A stretch of 64,000 nt of DNA from Tessaracoccus sp. SD287 (GTDB taxonomy: Bacteria > Actinomycetota > Actinomycetes > Propionibacteriales > Propionibacteriaceae), in assembly GCF_017355265.1 (NCBI RefSeq), contig NZ_JADIJQ010000015.1, positions 1-64,000 of the forward strand, read 5' to 3'. Below the pieces are notes generated by a model that ran no database searches, had not been told where the DNA came from, and was given only the letters and a program-made list of their open reading frames with translations. The translations under genes were made by a program, and so were the position numbers. Below, in pieces: positions 1-8,268 of this stretch. Numbering within the stretch: position 1 is the stretch's first letter; every line of letters begins with the position of its first letter.

Positions 1-608
1 CACAGCAGGGGTCCGGTCCGCAGCGGGGACCCGGGCCACAGCGGGGACCCCAGTTGCCGCCGCCCTTGCTGCCCCCGCCCGGTTATGGGATGCCGCCGGG
101 CTACGGCACGTACGGCTACCGTCCACTGAAGCCCGAGCCGCCCAAGCCCAGCGCCAAGCGCAAGCTGGCCATCATCATCGTGCTGGCACTCACCGCCCTG
201 GCCTTCGTCGGCAGCATCATGACCCCGCTGGTCTACCCCGCCGGTCAGCCGTGGAGCGGTGGCATCTTCCTGTGGCAGTGGACGCCACACCTGTTGACCG
301 ACCAGACCGAGTTCACCGTCGGCGCCTTCGTGTTCTTCTTCATCACCACCATCGGCTCGGCCGTCGGGGCGCTGCTGGCCTCGGCCGGGGTGATGGGCAG
401 GATGCCGACCATCGTCTGGCTCGTCGTGGTCGGTCTGAACCTGCTGGTGGCCCTGTTCATGTTGTTGATCGTGGCCGTGGCGGGCGCCGACGAGAGCCTG
501 TCGGTGGGGCCGGCGCTGTGGCTCAACATGGCTGGCATGGCCGGGGTGGGCGTTGCGCTGGGCACTGCGCGGCACCGCGCCGTGTGGATGCGCGAGTCCA
601 CGGTGTAG
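1..608 (+). CDS. Pro/Gln-rich N-terminus plus four-helix membrane protein (5' partial)
   Basis: The reading frame is open to the left edge of the window, so the true start lies upstream; a TTG at 54 is only the first possible start inside the window. The visible N-terminal part is low-complexity (Gln, Gly, Pro, then a Pro/Tyr/Gly run), which suggests a flexible cytoplasmic tail. After a Lys/Arg-rich junction come about four hydrophobic segments, the first beginning LAIIIVLALTALAF and later ones around VFFFITTIGSAVGALL and LVVVGLNLLVALFMLL. I do not recognise a family. Actinobacteria carry many small Pro-rich-tail membrane proteins of unknown role. No neighbour suggests a function; the next gene is a separate exporter on the same strand. 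Confidence 0.6.
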   Translation, partial: QQGSGPQRGPGPQRGPQLPPPLLPPPGYGMPPGYGTYGYRPLKPEPPKPSAKRKLAIIIVLALTALAFVGSIMTPLVYPAGQPWSGGIFLWQWTPHLLTDQTEFTVGAFVFFFITTIGSAVGALLASAGVMGRMPTIVWLVVVGLNLLVALFMLLIVAVAGADESLSVGPALWLNMAGMAGVGVALGTARHRAVWMRESTV

Positions 609-791
609 GAATCCTTTGACCGCTCCACGGCAAGGGAATCCACGGTGCGGGTGGTATTTCTCACACTGGCGCTGGTGACGTAGAATTACCCCGCGCCCCT
701 GCCCGTTGGCCGCTGTGCGAGACGGGTCGTCCAATGTCAGGTCCCGCGCCCGGGACCTCGGCCGGACGGCGTGAACCCCAGGAGTTCACCC

Positions 792-2033
792 ATGCACCAG
801 ACCGCGACGCCCACCCTGCACCGCGGTGACCAGATGACGTCCAATCGGCGCCTGTTCACCATCATCACCCTCGGACTGCTGACGGCCCTCGGCCCGTTCA
901 CGATCGACCTGTACCTGCCCGCATTCCCCGCCATCAAGGCCAACATGGGCATCAACGACGCCCAGGTGCAGGTGACCCTGTCGGCCACCGTGCTTGGCTT
1001 CGCGCTCGGCCAGTTGCTGGTCGGCCCGCTCAGCGACCGGCTCGGACGCAAGTGGCCGCTGCTGGCGATGACCAGCGTGCACGTGATCAGTTCGGTGCTG
1101 GTGGCGATCGCCCCGAACGTGGAGTTCCTGACGGTGATGCGCGCCCTGCAGGGCATCGGTGCTGCCGGTGGTGCCGTGGTCGCGATGGCCATGGCCCGTG
1201 ACCTGTTCAGCGGCCGACGGCTGATCAAGATGCTGTCGAACCTGGCCCTGATCAACGGGCTGGCGCCGATCATCGCGCCGCTGGTCGGGTCGTGGCTGGT
1301 GACCATCATCGACTGGCGTGGCGTGTTCTGGGTGCTGGCCTGTTACGGCGCCCTGATCGTGCTGTTGGTGGCGACGCTGATCGTCGAGAGCCGTCCGCCC
1401 GCCGAACGCACCGTCGGTGGTGTCTCTGCCGTGTTCGCGGCCTACCGCAGGGTGCTGGGCGATCGGACCTATATCGGGGTGGCGCTGGTCGCGGCCTTCT
1501 CGTTCGGCGGCCTGTTCAGCTACGTCGCCAGTTCCTCGGTGCTGCTGCAGGAGGGCTTCGGCCTGTCCCCGCAGGGCTTCGGTGCCGTCTTCGCGATCTG
1601 CTCGGTGGGGGTCTTCGTCGGCGTCCAGCTGGGGAGTCGACTGGCCGCCAAGGTGGGTCCGCAGTGGATCCTGGTGGCCGGCACCACGCTGATGGTCGCG
1701 GCCGCCACGTCGTTCCTGCTGCTGCACAGCGCCTTCGACGGCTACGTCGCGCTGGTGCCGGCCATGTTCGCGTTCACCACCGGTTTCGGCGCCTGCATGC
1801 CCAGCGCGCAGGTGCTGGCGCTGCAGAACCACCGCGCGGACTCCGGTGTCGCGGCGTCCCTCATGGGTGCGACCAACATGCTGGTGGCAGCCACGGTCGG
1901 CCCGGTGCTGGGCGGTTTCGACATGACCAGCCCGGTGCCGTTGGGCACCGCGATGCTGATCTGCGCCCTGTTGGCGACGGTGATGCTGTGGACGGTCGTG
2001 CGGCCCCGATCGGTGCAGGTCAACCTCGACTGA
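792..2033 (+). CDS. Bcr/CflA-family MFS multidrug exporter
   Basis: This is a 12-helix major facilitator superfamily exporter of the Bcr/CflA drug-resistance type, acting in the cytoplasmic membrane as a proton-drug antiporter. The family signature FTIDLYLPAFPAI lies in helix 1. The MFS motif A, GPLSDRLGRKWPLL, sits in the loop between helices 2 and 3, and the rest is evenly hydrophobic with the usual length of about 400 residues. I chose the ATG at 792 because AGGAG at 780-784 is correctly spaced before it; a GTG at 771 is also in frame. The substrate cannot be read from sequence. It appears to be a single-gene unit. Confidence 0.85.
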   Translation: MHQTATPTLHRGDQMTSNRRLFTIITLGLLTALGPFTIDLYLPAFPAIKANMGINDAQVQVTLSATVLGFALGQLLVGPLSDRLGRKWPLLAMTSVHVISSVLVAIAPNVEFLTVMRALQGIGAAGGAVVAMAMARDLFSGRRLIKMLSNLALINGLAPIIAPLVGSWLVTIIDWRGVFWVLACYGALIVLLVATLIVESRPPAERTVGGVSAVFAAYRRVLGDRTYIGVALVAAFSFGGLFSYVASSSVLLQEGFGLSPQGFGAVFAICSVGVFVGVQLGSRLAAKVGPQWILVAGTTLMVAAATSFLLLHSAFDGYVALVPAMFAFTTGFGACMPSAQVLALQNHRADSGVAASLMGATNMLVAATVGPVLGGFDMTSPVPLGTAMLICALLATVMLWTVVRPRSVQVNLD

Positions 2034-2227
2034 CCGCTCAAAGCTCGTGCTGAACGCTTCAGCGTCGAGCCGTGCCTCCGACCCCTCAAGGTCCAATTTG
2101 GCGAGCCGACCCGCATACGCGGTTGGAAGCCCCGCCCGACTGGACAACCGCTGGCAATCGGACCGTTACGACACGCGCCACCGGCGGGCTTGTAGACGGA
2201 ATGCTTCAGGGTAACTAAGTCCAGGGC

Positions 2228-2962
2228 CTACCAGACGTAGAGGACGACCTTCGTGGGGGTGCCCTTTGGCACATATACGGACGCCCGAGCCTGCACCTTC
2301 TCACCAGAAGCGAGACGCTCCGGCGCAGAGGTGAAGTCCAGCCACGCTCCACCCACGATCTTTCCCGACCCATCGAGCAGCACGACGGCTGAGCTGATCT
2401 CGGCTGTCTTCACGTCTCCCGATGCAGCGATAACCGCCGTCACGTCGTAAGTCTTTGCAGTGGGATGCAGGTCGTACTCCGAGCGCTTGAAATTGGACTT
2501 TTCGACGGTCACCAAGGACTTGAACTCGCCGCTCTGCAACGTACCCTGTCTTGTGATCGCCACCGTCGCCTTGGCGGGAATGCCAGTCAAGTGAGCACCA
2601 CCTGCTCCGCCGACGTAATACCATGTCCCTCCGGGACCGATAGGGGGCAAGGCAGTGTCGTAAGATCCAACGATCACCCCGTCCTTGTCCAACGCCTTCC
2701 AAGAGGCAGTCGCGCCAACACGTGTCTGGTTCGCCGGATTAGTGAACTTAACGACGAAACGCGCGAATGGGTCATCGTTGAAGTAGGTGTGAACGACCTC
2801 CGCTTGGAGGGTAGGGCCGTCTGTCGTACGCGTGGGTGTATTCGGCGCGATCGACGGTGACGTGGGTGCGGGCTCGGACGCGGGTGTGCTGCTGGCACCC
2901 CCACCGCATCCCGCTAGCACCAGAAGTACCGCAAAGATCAGAGAGAGGTACGGGCGTCGCAT
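2228..2962 (-). CDS. Secreted lipoprotein of unknown function
   Basis: The N-terminus is a lipoprotein signal: MRRPY, a hydrophobic run and the lipobox LAGC with the lipidated Cys at residue 19. A Ser/Pro/Thr-rich linker follows, then a domain of about 190 residues rich in beta-type alternation (for example VVHTYFNDDPFARFVVKFTN). The domain reads like two related extracellular beta-sandwich halves, similar in style to FxLYD-type domains, but no family is certain. I prefer the ATG at 2962 because AAGGAAG lies just upstream; an ATG at 2980 gives six more residues without a ribosome site. Base composition is less G+C-rich than in housekeeping genes here, consistent with an accessory gene. Confidence 0.65.
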   Translation of the reverse strand: MRRPYLSLIFAVLLVLAGCGGGASSTPASEPAPTSPSIAPNTPTRTTDGPTLQAEVVHTYFNDDPFARFVVKFTNPANQTRVGATASWKALDKDGVIVGSYDTALPPIGPGGTWYYVGGAGGAHLTGIPAKATVAITRQGTLQSGEFKSLVTVEKSNFKRSEYDLHPTAKTYDVTAVIAASGDVKTAEISSAVVLLDGSGKIVGGAWLDFTSAPERLASGEKVQARASVYVPKGTPTKVVLYVW

Positions 2963-3568
2963 TATCTTCCTTCGGTTCATCCGGCTTGCATCGGCGCGGT
3001 CGCGGTTGGTTCGTTCAGGTCGGTCGTCCTTTGTCCCACGAACGGCTGCGAGAGCCAGCAGGGGGCTCTACAGAGTCCTGGGATCGCTGACCGTTCCTCG
3101 ACTTTCGACTAGGAGCAGCGTAGTGCGTCCACTTGTGCTTCATCAGCCGCTGACTTGTGGAGTGAGATCTAACTCGCAATGACACATCGGTGCACCGTCA
3201 CAGAAATTGCTCACAGCACCCGGGCCGACGTGCCCGAAGCTAGTCCAATTACTGCGGACGCTCGTCGTCTTCGCAGACGCGGGATACTGCCACCACCGAG
3301 AAGAGTCAGCCCCAAGTTCTCGTCACGATGTTCGTGACGAGACGCACCCAGGATTGCACCCCTTCATTGAGCAGGTGTCCCATCCCATGTACCGCCAGCG
3401 CAGGGCGCAAGCTTGAGGCACTTCATCCCCATGTTTAGGACGGCGCGCCTCTGGGCGCCGGATGGACCTCCCGGGGAAATGGCGCGGCCTCGACGCGAGT
3501 TTCTGACCGTAGGCGACGTCGAGTGTCCGACTCAGTCGACCAAGGTCACGGACCGCCCGTGTCCCTGC
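2963..3568. other. Gene-free intergenic segment with a strong hairpin
   Basis: About 600 bases without a convincing gene. Short frames exist on both strands but none has a good start, ribosome site or recognisable family. A hairpin with 10-base arms TCTCGTCACG / CGTGACGAGA and a five-base loop lies at 3318-3342. A plus-strand frame at 3207-3416 contains the string FADAGYCHHREE, which faintly recalls the ADAGY motif of some DDE transposases, so a decayed insertion sequence is possible but unproven. Confidence 0.4.
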
Positions 3569-4744
3569 TCAGTTGCGCGGCGGGTGTCCGCCCTCGGCGC
3601 TGATCCTGGCGTTGAGTTCGGTCAGGAACAGGTCCTCGTCGAAGTCGAACGGCACCTCACGGCCCAGCCAGGACGACAGCAGCATCGCACTGGACAGCCG
3701 CAGCGCGTCCAGACCCCCGGACGCCGTGACCAGCACGGGTTCACCGAACAGGATGGCGCGGGCGAAATTCGTCAGCACCGCGGCGTGGTCCACGCCGAAG
3801 TCCGAGGTGCCCTCGACCACCTCGGTGGTGCTCAGCCCCGACCAGTCCACCGTGCCCTGGACGATCTGCTGCAGGGTGGCCGCGTCCATGGATTCGGAGA
3901 ACTCGGCCATCGGGCGGTCCAGCCGGGTGATGGTCGCGTGCCGGCTGTCCTGCACGACGACCTTGCCCTGGTCGCACTGGATCTCGAGGCGGTCGACGCC
4001 CAGCATGTCGTGGGTGGCCGTGACGAAGGTGCCGCTGCCCCGCTGGCCGTAGTCCAGGACGGCAGTGACGTCGTCCTCGACCGTGATGTCGTGGCCGAAG
4101 CCGTAGCGGATCTTCGCGAACACTGACTCCGGGGCGCCGCACAGCCACTGCCACAGGTCGATCTGGTGGGCGGCCTGGTTGATCAGCACGCCGCCACCCT
4201 CCCCGGCCCAGGTGCCCCGCCACGGGGAGCTGTCGAAGTAGCTCTGCGGCCGAAACCAGTTGGTGATCGTCCAGTTCACCCGGCGGACCTGGCCCAGTTC
4301 GCCGCTGGACAGCACCTGCTTGAGGCGGATGAACAGCGGGTTGGCGCGCTGGTTGTACAGGACGCCGAGCCGGACGTCGGGATGCGTCTGGGCCACCTGG
4401 AGCATCCGGCGCACCTGCTGCGGGTAGACCCCCACGGGCTTCTCGAGCAGCACGTGCACGCCGCGTTCGATGCCGGCGACGGCCAGGTCGGGATGCAGGT
4501 AGTGCGGGACCGTGGTGACGATGGCGTCGACAGTTCCGCTGTCCATCATCTCGATCGGGTCAGTGAAGAACGGGACGTCGCCGAAGCGGTCCTGGACGGC
4601 CGCTCGGGAGGCGGCGCTGCGGCCGCTGAAGGCGCCGACGGTCATGTTCGGCACGTGGCCGTCGGCGACCAGCGTGGCGTAGAAGGCACCCTGACCGCGG
4701 GCGCCGACGATGCCGAGTCGAACGGGTCCGGTGTGGTCGGTCAT
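3569..4744 (-). CDS. Gfo/Idh/MocA-family NAD(P)-dependent oxidoreductase
   Basis: This is a soluble sugar- or polyol-type dehydrogenase. The N-terminal Rossmann fold shows LGIVGARGQGAFY at residues 10-22, and the family's conserved EKPVG, whose Lys is catalytic, is at 101-105. The C-terminal alpha/beta domain includes NQAAHQIDLWQW, carrying the usual Asp/His pair near the active site. The length of 391 residues is normal. GGAAGG precedes the ATG at good spacing. The substrate (inositol, glucose derivative or other) cannot be assigned, because there is no sugar transport or catabolic operon next to it. It stands alone on the minus strand. Confidence 0.85.
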   Translation of the reverse strand: MTDHTGPVRLGIVGARGQGAFYATLVADGHVPNMTVGAFSGRSAASRAAVQDRFGDVPFFTDPIEMMDSGTVDAIVTTVPHYLHPDLAVAGIERGVHVLLEKPVGVYPQQVRRMLQVAQTHPDVRLGVLYNQRANPLFIRLKQVLSSGELGQVRRVNWTITNWFRPQSYFDSSPWRGTWAGEGGGVLINQAAHQIDLWQWLCGAPESVFAKIRYGFGHDITVEDDVTAVLDYGQRGSGTFVTATHDMLGVDRLEIQCDQGKVVVQDSRHATITRLDRPMAEFSESMDAATLQQIVQGTVDWSGLSTTEVVEGTSDFGVDHAAVLTNFARAILFGEPVLVTASGGLDALRLSSAMLLSSWLGREVPFDFDEDLFLTELNARISAEGGHPPRN

Positions 4745-4836
4745 GGTGGTCCTTCCGGGGTGCTGGCGCTGCCGCCGAAGCCGTGGCGGATGCCCTCACG
4801 CTAGCGTCCGGGTCGGGTTGGAGGGATGGTGGGCCG

Positions 4837-5235
4837 TCACTCGGCGAGGAAGACCAGTCCCTCGTGGGTGACGGTGTAGCAGAACAGGTTCCCGGTCGCG
4901 TCGTAGAAGCTCAGGTCGACGTTGCCCAGATCGGTGAAGTCCACGCGGTCACCGCGCGGGTCTCGATGGAGGACGAAGAGCCCACCCAGATCGGCCAGGG
5001 CCGAGATGATCGCCCGGTCATAGCCATAGCGGTGCAGGACAGCCCGTGGCTCTGCCCGGTCGTAACCCGGACGTGCACTCACGCCCTCAAACCGATCAGG
5101 CGCCAGGTACTGGAGCCGCTCTGTGAGCGGATGACCGGCGTCGTCGTGGAAGACCATCTCGACCACGGCCATGCGCAGACGCAGACTGTGTAGCAGGGCC
5201 AACTGCTGGCCGGGGGTTTCGGTGTCGATGGCCAT
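4837..5235 (-). CDS. Uncharacterised 132-residue protein
   Basis: I do not recognise the family. The protein is soluble, without a signal peptide or membrane segment, and acidic. It alternates short strands and helices, for example LRLRMAVVEMVFHDDAG near the N-terminus and YDATGNLFCYTVTHEGLVFLAE at the end, suggesting a small alpha/beta fold. It is transcribed divergently from the GIY-YIG-like multidomain gene that starts 110 bases away, so the two could share a promoter region. No ribosome site is obvious before the ATG at 5235. Small orphans beside nuclease or helicase genes are sometimes immunity or accessory proteins, but nothing here demonstrates that. Confidence 0.55.
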   Translation of the reverse strand: MAIDTETPGQQLALLHSLRLRMAVVEMVFHDDAGHPLTERLQYLAPDRFEGVSARPGYDRAEPRAVLHRYGYDRAIISALADLGGLFVLHRDPRGDRVDFTDLGNVDLSFYDATGNLFCYTVTHEGLVFLAE

Positions 5236-5345
5236 TCGGAGGTCGACGCTTATGGAGTAAGGCTAGGAGAGAAAAACCGCGGGACCCCGGTGCCGCGGGT
5301 CGAAATCATGGCCGAGGACCCAGGACTGGGACTACATTCACGGGC

Positions 5346-7226
5346 ATGGCGAACTGGGAACCTTTGCGCATATTGCTCGCTGATAGTCGGTCGCCAGTGA
5401 CGCTGTCCTGGCAGGAGCTGGACGAATTGGTCGGCGGAATGCCAACCTCGGCGACCCACCACGTTGCGTACTGGTCCGGTGATCGGTCCCAGTGGGCCGG
5501 GTTCAGAGCGAAGGCGACGGTCGGAAGCTCCGTCACCTTCACACGCGCCGTTGATACGCGTTCGTCCTCGAACGGCCACACAACGCAGACCCATGTGGGA
5601 GCCGACATCATTCTGGTCAGTTGCGCGAAGCGCAAGGGCGACGAACCAGCCCCTGCCAAGGATCTGTACACCTCAGCGCTGTTCCGCGAGGCGCGCGCCT
5701 ACGCCGAGCGCTCCGGTGCGCCTTGGTACATCCTGTCGGCCAAGCACGGCTTGATGGAGGTCAACGACGTGATTGCGCCGTACGACATGAGAATGCAGGA
5801 CCAGTCCGCTGCCTACCGCCGGGAGTGGGGAGCTAACGTCATGGAACGACTGCACGAACTCGTCGGGCCAGTAGAGGGGATGACCATCGAGATCCATGCG
5901 GGGGCCGACTACGTCGCCCCCATCAGGAGTTTGTTGGTCATTCGCGGCGCCACTGTCGTGGAGCCGCTTGCCGGCCTGCAGCAGGGCCGGCGCCTCGCGT
6001 GGTATTGCCGCGACCGGTCAGACGCTGCCCCGGCAGCTGCACCTTTGTCACAGAACAGGAACGACGAGGTCGATATTGTCGAGCTGGCTGAGGCACTCAC
6101 CAACAAGCACAATCGCGTGACCTTGTCAGACTTTGTGGCGAGCAAAGACCCACGGATGGACTCCCCCGGCCTGTACAGCTGGTGGATGGATGCGACAGGC
6201 GCGGCCGAGGTGAGCCATGGTCTCGGTCTCGAGGTAAGGCCGGGTTTGGTTTACGTCGGCCAGGCTGGCGCCCACCATTCAGAGGCGCAGAAGGCCTCCA
6301 CCAACACCTTGTGGAAACGGATTGTGAAGATGCACTGCGGCCGACGGCAGGAGTTCTCGACGCTGCGCCGGACGCTTGGTTCGACCTTGGCGGAGGCTCG
6401 CGGCGAGTCGGGCATCGACGAATCGGCGCTCACCAGCTGGATGCTGGTTCATCTCCAGATCATTGCTCTCCCAGTCGCCGACGCGGCCACTCTCCGCGCC
6501 GTTGAAACTGAAATTCTCAGTCGGCTCGATCCACCGTTCAACCTCCACGAAGTTGAACGCACCGAACTGCGGTCACGACTGATGGCACTGCGCAAGAAAT
6601 ACCACCGTGGTCATCCCCGACACCCTCAACAACTCGCGGAAAAGAGTCCCCCAACGGCGGCCGCCCACTACGTGGACGCGCCGGATCCTTCGATTGACGA
6701 ATTGATCACGCTGGTTTCTGACACCACACGTGGGATGACACCCGCGGAGTTCATCGCCGCCAAGACCCAAGACATGGATTCACCGGGAATCAACGCCTGG
6801 TTCGTGGACCAGCCCGGAGCTGACGAACTGAGCCTTGGTCTGGGCCTGCGTCTTGGACCCGGACTGGTCTACGCCGGACAGGCAGGCGCTGCCCGAGCAG
6901 ACGGACAGAAGTCGTCCAACACCCTGTGGCTGCGGGTCACGACGATGCATCTCGGAGCGCGGCGCGACCTGTCCACTCTTCGCGAGAGCCTCGCGGCACT
7001 GCTGACGGAGGCCCACGACCAGCCCATCAGCGAAGGCGACCTCAGCCAATGGATGCATGAGCATCTGCGACTCATCGCCGTCCCGGTGGCCGATTCAGTC
7101 ACCCTGCGTGATGTCCAAGGTGCGGTGGTGCAGAAGTTGGACCCCCCGCTCAACCTCCGCGGTGTGACAACAACCGCGGCACGTCAGCGCCTCGCGGAGC
7201 TACGGAAGAAGCACCGGCCCAGCTGA
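5346..7226 (+). CDS. DUF7662-DUF6884-GIY-YIG-GIY-YIG multidomain protein
   Basis: A 626-residue soluble protein with four parts. Residues 5-68 resemble DUF7662 (SWQELDELVGG, then HHVAYWSGD). Residues 86-220 match DUF6884: ILVSCAKRKGDEPAPAKDLY, then WYILSAKHGLM and APYDMRM. Residues 260-420 and 464-624 are a tandem duplication of a GIY-YIG-like nuclease domain. Copy 1 keeps GLY (275-277), VYVG (302-305), a Glu-containing helix (VETEIL, 386-391) and LDPPFN. Copy 2 has GIN (481-483) and VYAG, but Gln591 and Ala593 stand where copy 1 has Glu387 and Glu389, so it looks catalytically dead. The gene lies in a stretch poorer in G+C, with a PLD-helicase gene nearby, so a role in DNA restriction or defence is a reasonable inference. 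The substrate is unknown. Confidence 0.65.
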   Translation: MANWEPLRILLADSRSPVTLSWQELDELVGGMPTSATHHVAYWSGDRSQWAGFRAKATVGSSVTFTRAVDTRSSSNGHTTQTHVGADIILVSCAKRKGDEPAPAKDLYTSALFREARAYAERSGAPWYILSAKHGLMEVNDVIAPYDMRMQDQSAAYRREWGANVMERLHELVGPVEGMTIEIHAGADYVAPIRSLLVIRGATVVEPLAGLQQGRRLAWYCRDRSDAAPAAAPLSQNRNDEVDIVELAEALTNKHNRVTLSDFVASKDPRMDSPGLYSWWMDATGAAEVSHGLGLEVRPGLVYVGQAGAHHSEAQKASTNTLWKRIVKMHCGRRQEFSTLRRTLGSTLAEARGESGIDESALTSWMLVHLQIIALPVADAATLRAVETEILSRLDPPFNLHEVERTELRSRLMALRKKYHRGHPRHPQQLAEKSPPTAAAHYVDAPDPSIDELITLVSDTTRGMTPAEFIAAKTQDMDSPGINAWFVDQPGADELSLGLGLRLGPGLVYAGQAGAARADGQKSSNTLWLRVTTMHLGARRDLSTLRESLAALLTEAHDQPISEGDLSQWMHEHLRLIAVPVADSVTLRDVQGAVVQKLDPPLNLRGVTTTAARQRLAELRKKHRPS

Positions 7227-7246
7227 CTTGTACCCGTCAGCCGGCC
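7216..7246. terminator. Hairpin between convergent genes
   Basis: GGCC and GCTGAC pair with GTCAGC and GGCC around an eight-base loop. The hairpin spans the stop codon of the GIY-YIG gene and the gap before the convergent epimerase gene, so it could end transcription from both sides. There is no U-run, as is common in high-G+C actinobacteria. Confidence 0.45.
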
Positions 7247-7264
7247 CCGGATGCAACCAGGGTT

Positions 7265-8152
7265 TCAGTTCACCGCCTCCATCGCCTCGTCGACGTCGTC
7301 GTGAAGGAACTGGAAACCGTTGTCCAGCAGCACCTTCGGCAACGCCTGCTGGCTCGCCAGCAGTGCATCGTCGACCATCTGGCCGGTGAACAGCAGCTTG
7401 GCCGCCGGCAGGGGCAACGGTAGGAACGCGGGACGGTGCAGAGCCACCGCGAACGCCTTGGTGAAGTCGACGTTGCGCACCGGGTTCGGGGCGGTCAGGT
7501 TCACCGGCCCAGAGATGTCGTCGTGGGTCAACAGGAACTCACACGCGCGGACGTAGTCGTCGACGCTGATCCAACTGACGTACTGGTTGCCGTCGCCGAT
7601 GCGGCCACCGGCACCCAACTGGTAGAGCAGTCGCTGCTTGCCGAGGATGCCGCCGCTTCGGGTCAGCACGTGGCCGGTGCGGACTTTCACCACGCGGACG
7701 TGGTCGGGTGCCTGGTCTGCGGCCAGCTCCCAGTCGCGCACCAGTTCGGCGAGGTAGCCGGTGCCGTTCGTGGATGCTTCGGTGAGGCGTTCCGACCCCC
7801 TGTTGCCGTAATAGCCGATGGCTGAACCGGACAGGAACACTCTGCAGTTCGGGGCCTCGGCCAGGGCGTTGGTAATCGTCTGGGTGCTGGTGAGTCGCGA
7901 CGCCCGCATGGCTCGCTTGTGGGACTCGGTCCAGCGGGAGTCGGCGATGCCGGCGCCGGCGAAGTTCACCACCGCGTCGACGTCGGTGAGTCCGGGGGCC
8001 GCGATGGTGCGGCTAGCCGGGTCGAAGCGGCGCTCGTCGGCTCCGTGAGGTTCACTGCGGACGAGTCGGATGACCTGATGGCCGTTCTGGCGCAGGTGTT
8101 GGGTAAGGGCAGTTCCGAGGAGTCCGGTGGCACCGGCGATGGCGACGCGCAT
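7265..8152 (-). CDS. TIGR01777-family epimerase (SDR, YfcH-like)
   Basis: An atypical short-chain dehydrogenase/reductase of the TIGR01777 family, related to E. coli YfcH and plant cell-division inhibitor SulA homologues. The NAD(P)-binding motif is GATGLLGTAL at residues 7-16. The family's SGSAIGYYG motif is present, and the C-terminus ends in the DUF1731-type segment LPKVLLDNGFQF. The length of 295 residues is normal. The substrate is unknown for the whole family. It is a housekeeping-type gene standing between two accessory genes. It is transcribed divergently from the helicase gene and convergently with the GIY-YIG gene. Confidence 0.85.
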   Translation of the reverse strand: MRVAIAGATGLLGTALTQHLRQNGHQVIRLVRSEPHGADERRFDPASRTIAAPGLTDVDAVVNFAGAGIADSRWTESHKRAMRASRLTSTQTITNALAEAPNCRVFLSGSAIGYYGNRGSERLTEASTNGTGYLAELVRDWELAADQAPDHVRVVKVRTGHVLTRSGGILGKQRLLYQLGAGGRIGDGNQYVSWISVDDYVRACEFLLTHDDISGPVNLTAPNPVRNVDFTKAFAVALHRPAFLPLPLPAAKLLFTGQMVDDALLASQQALPKVLLDNGFQFLHDDVDEAMEAVN

Positions 8153-8268
8153 GAAGCTAGTTTGTCAGGTACGCCATGGGGCCGGCGTACTCCCTGACAA
8201 AGGCACTCGTCTCGGTCCGACATGTGCCCGCCTCAAGATTCGTCGGGGCGTTATGCCAGTCTGTTCCC

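Noticed and set aside
3413-4126. Plus-strand gene opposite the Gfo/Idh gene
   Set aside because: No family and Gln/His/Arg-rich product; the minus strand has NAD-binding and EKP motifs.
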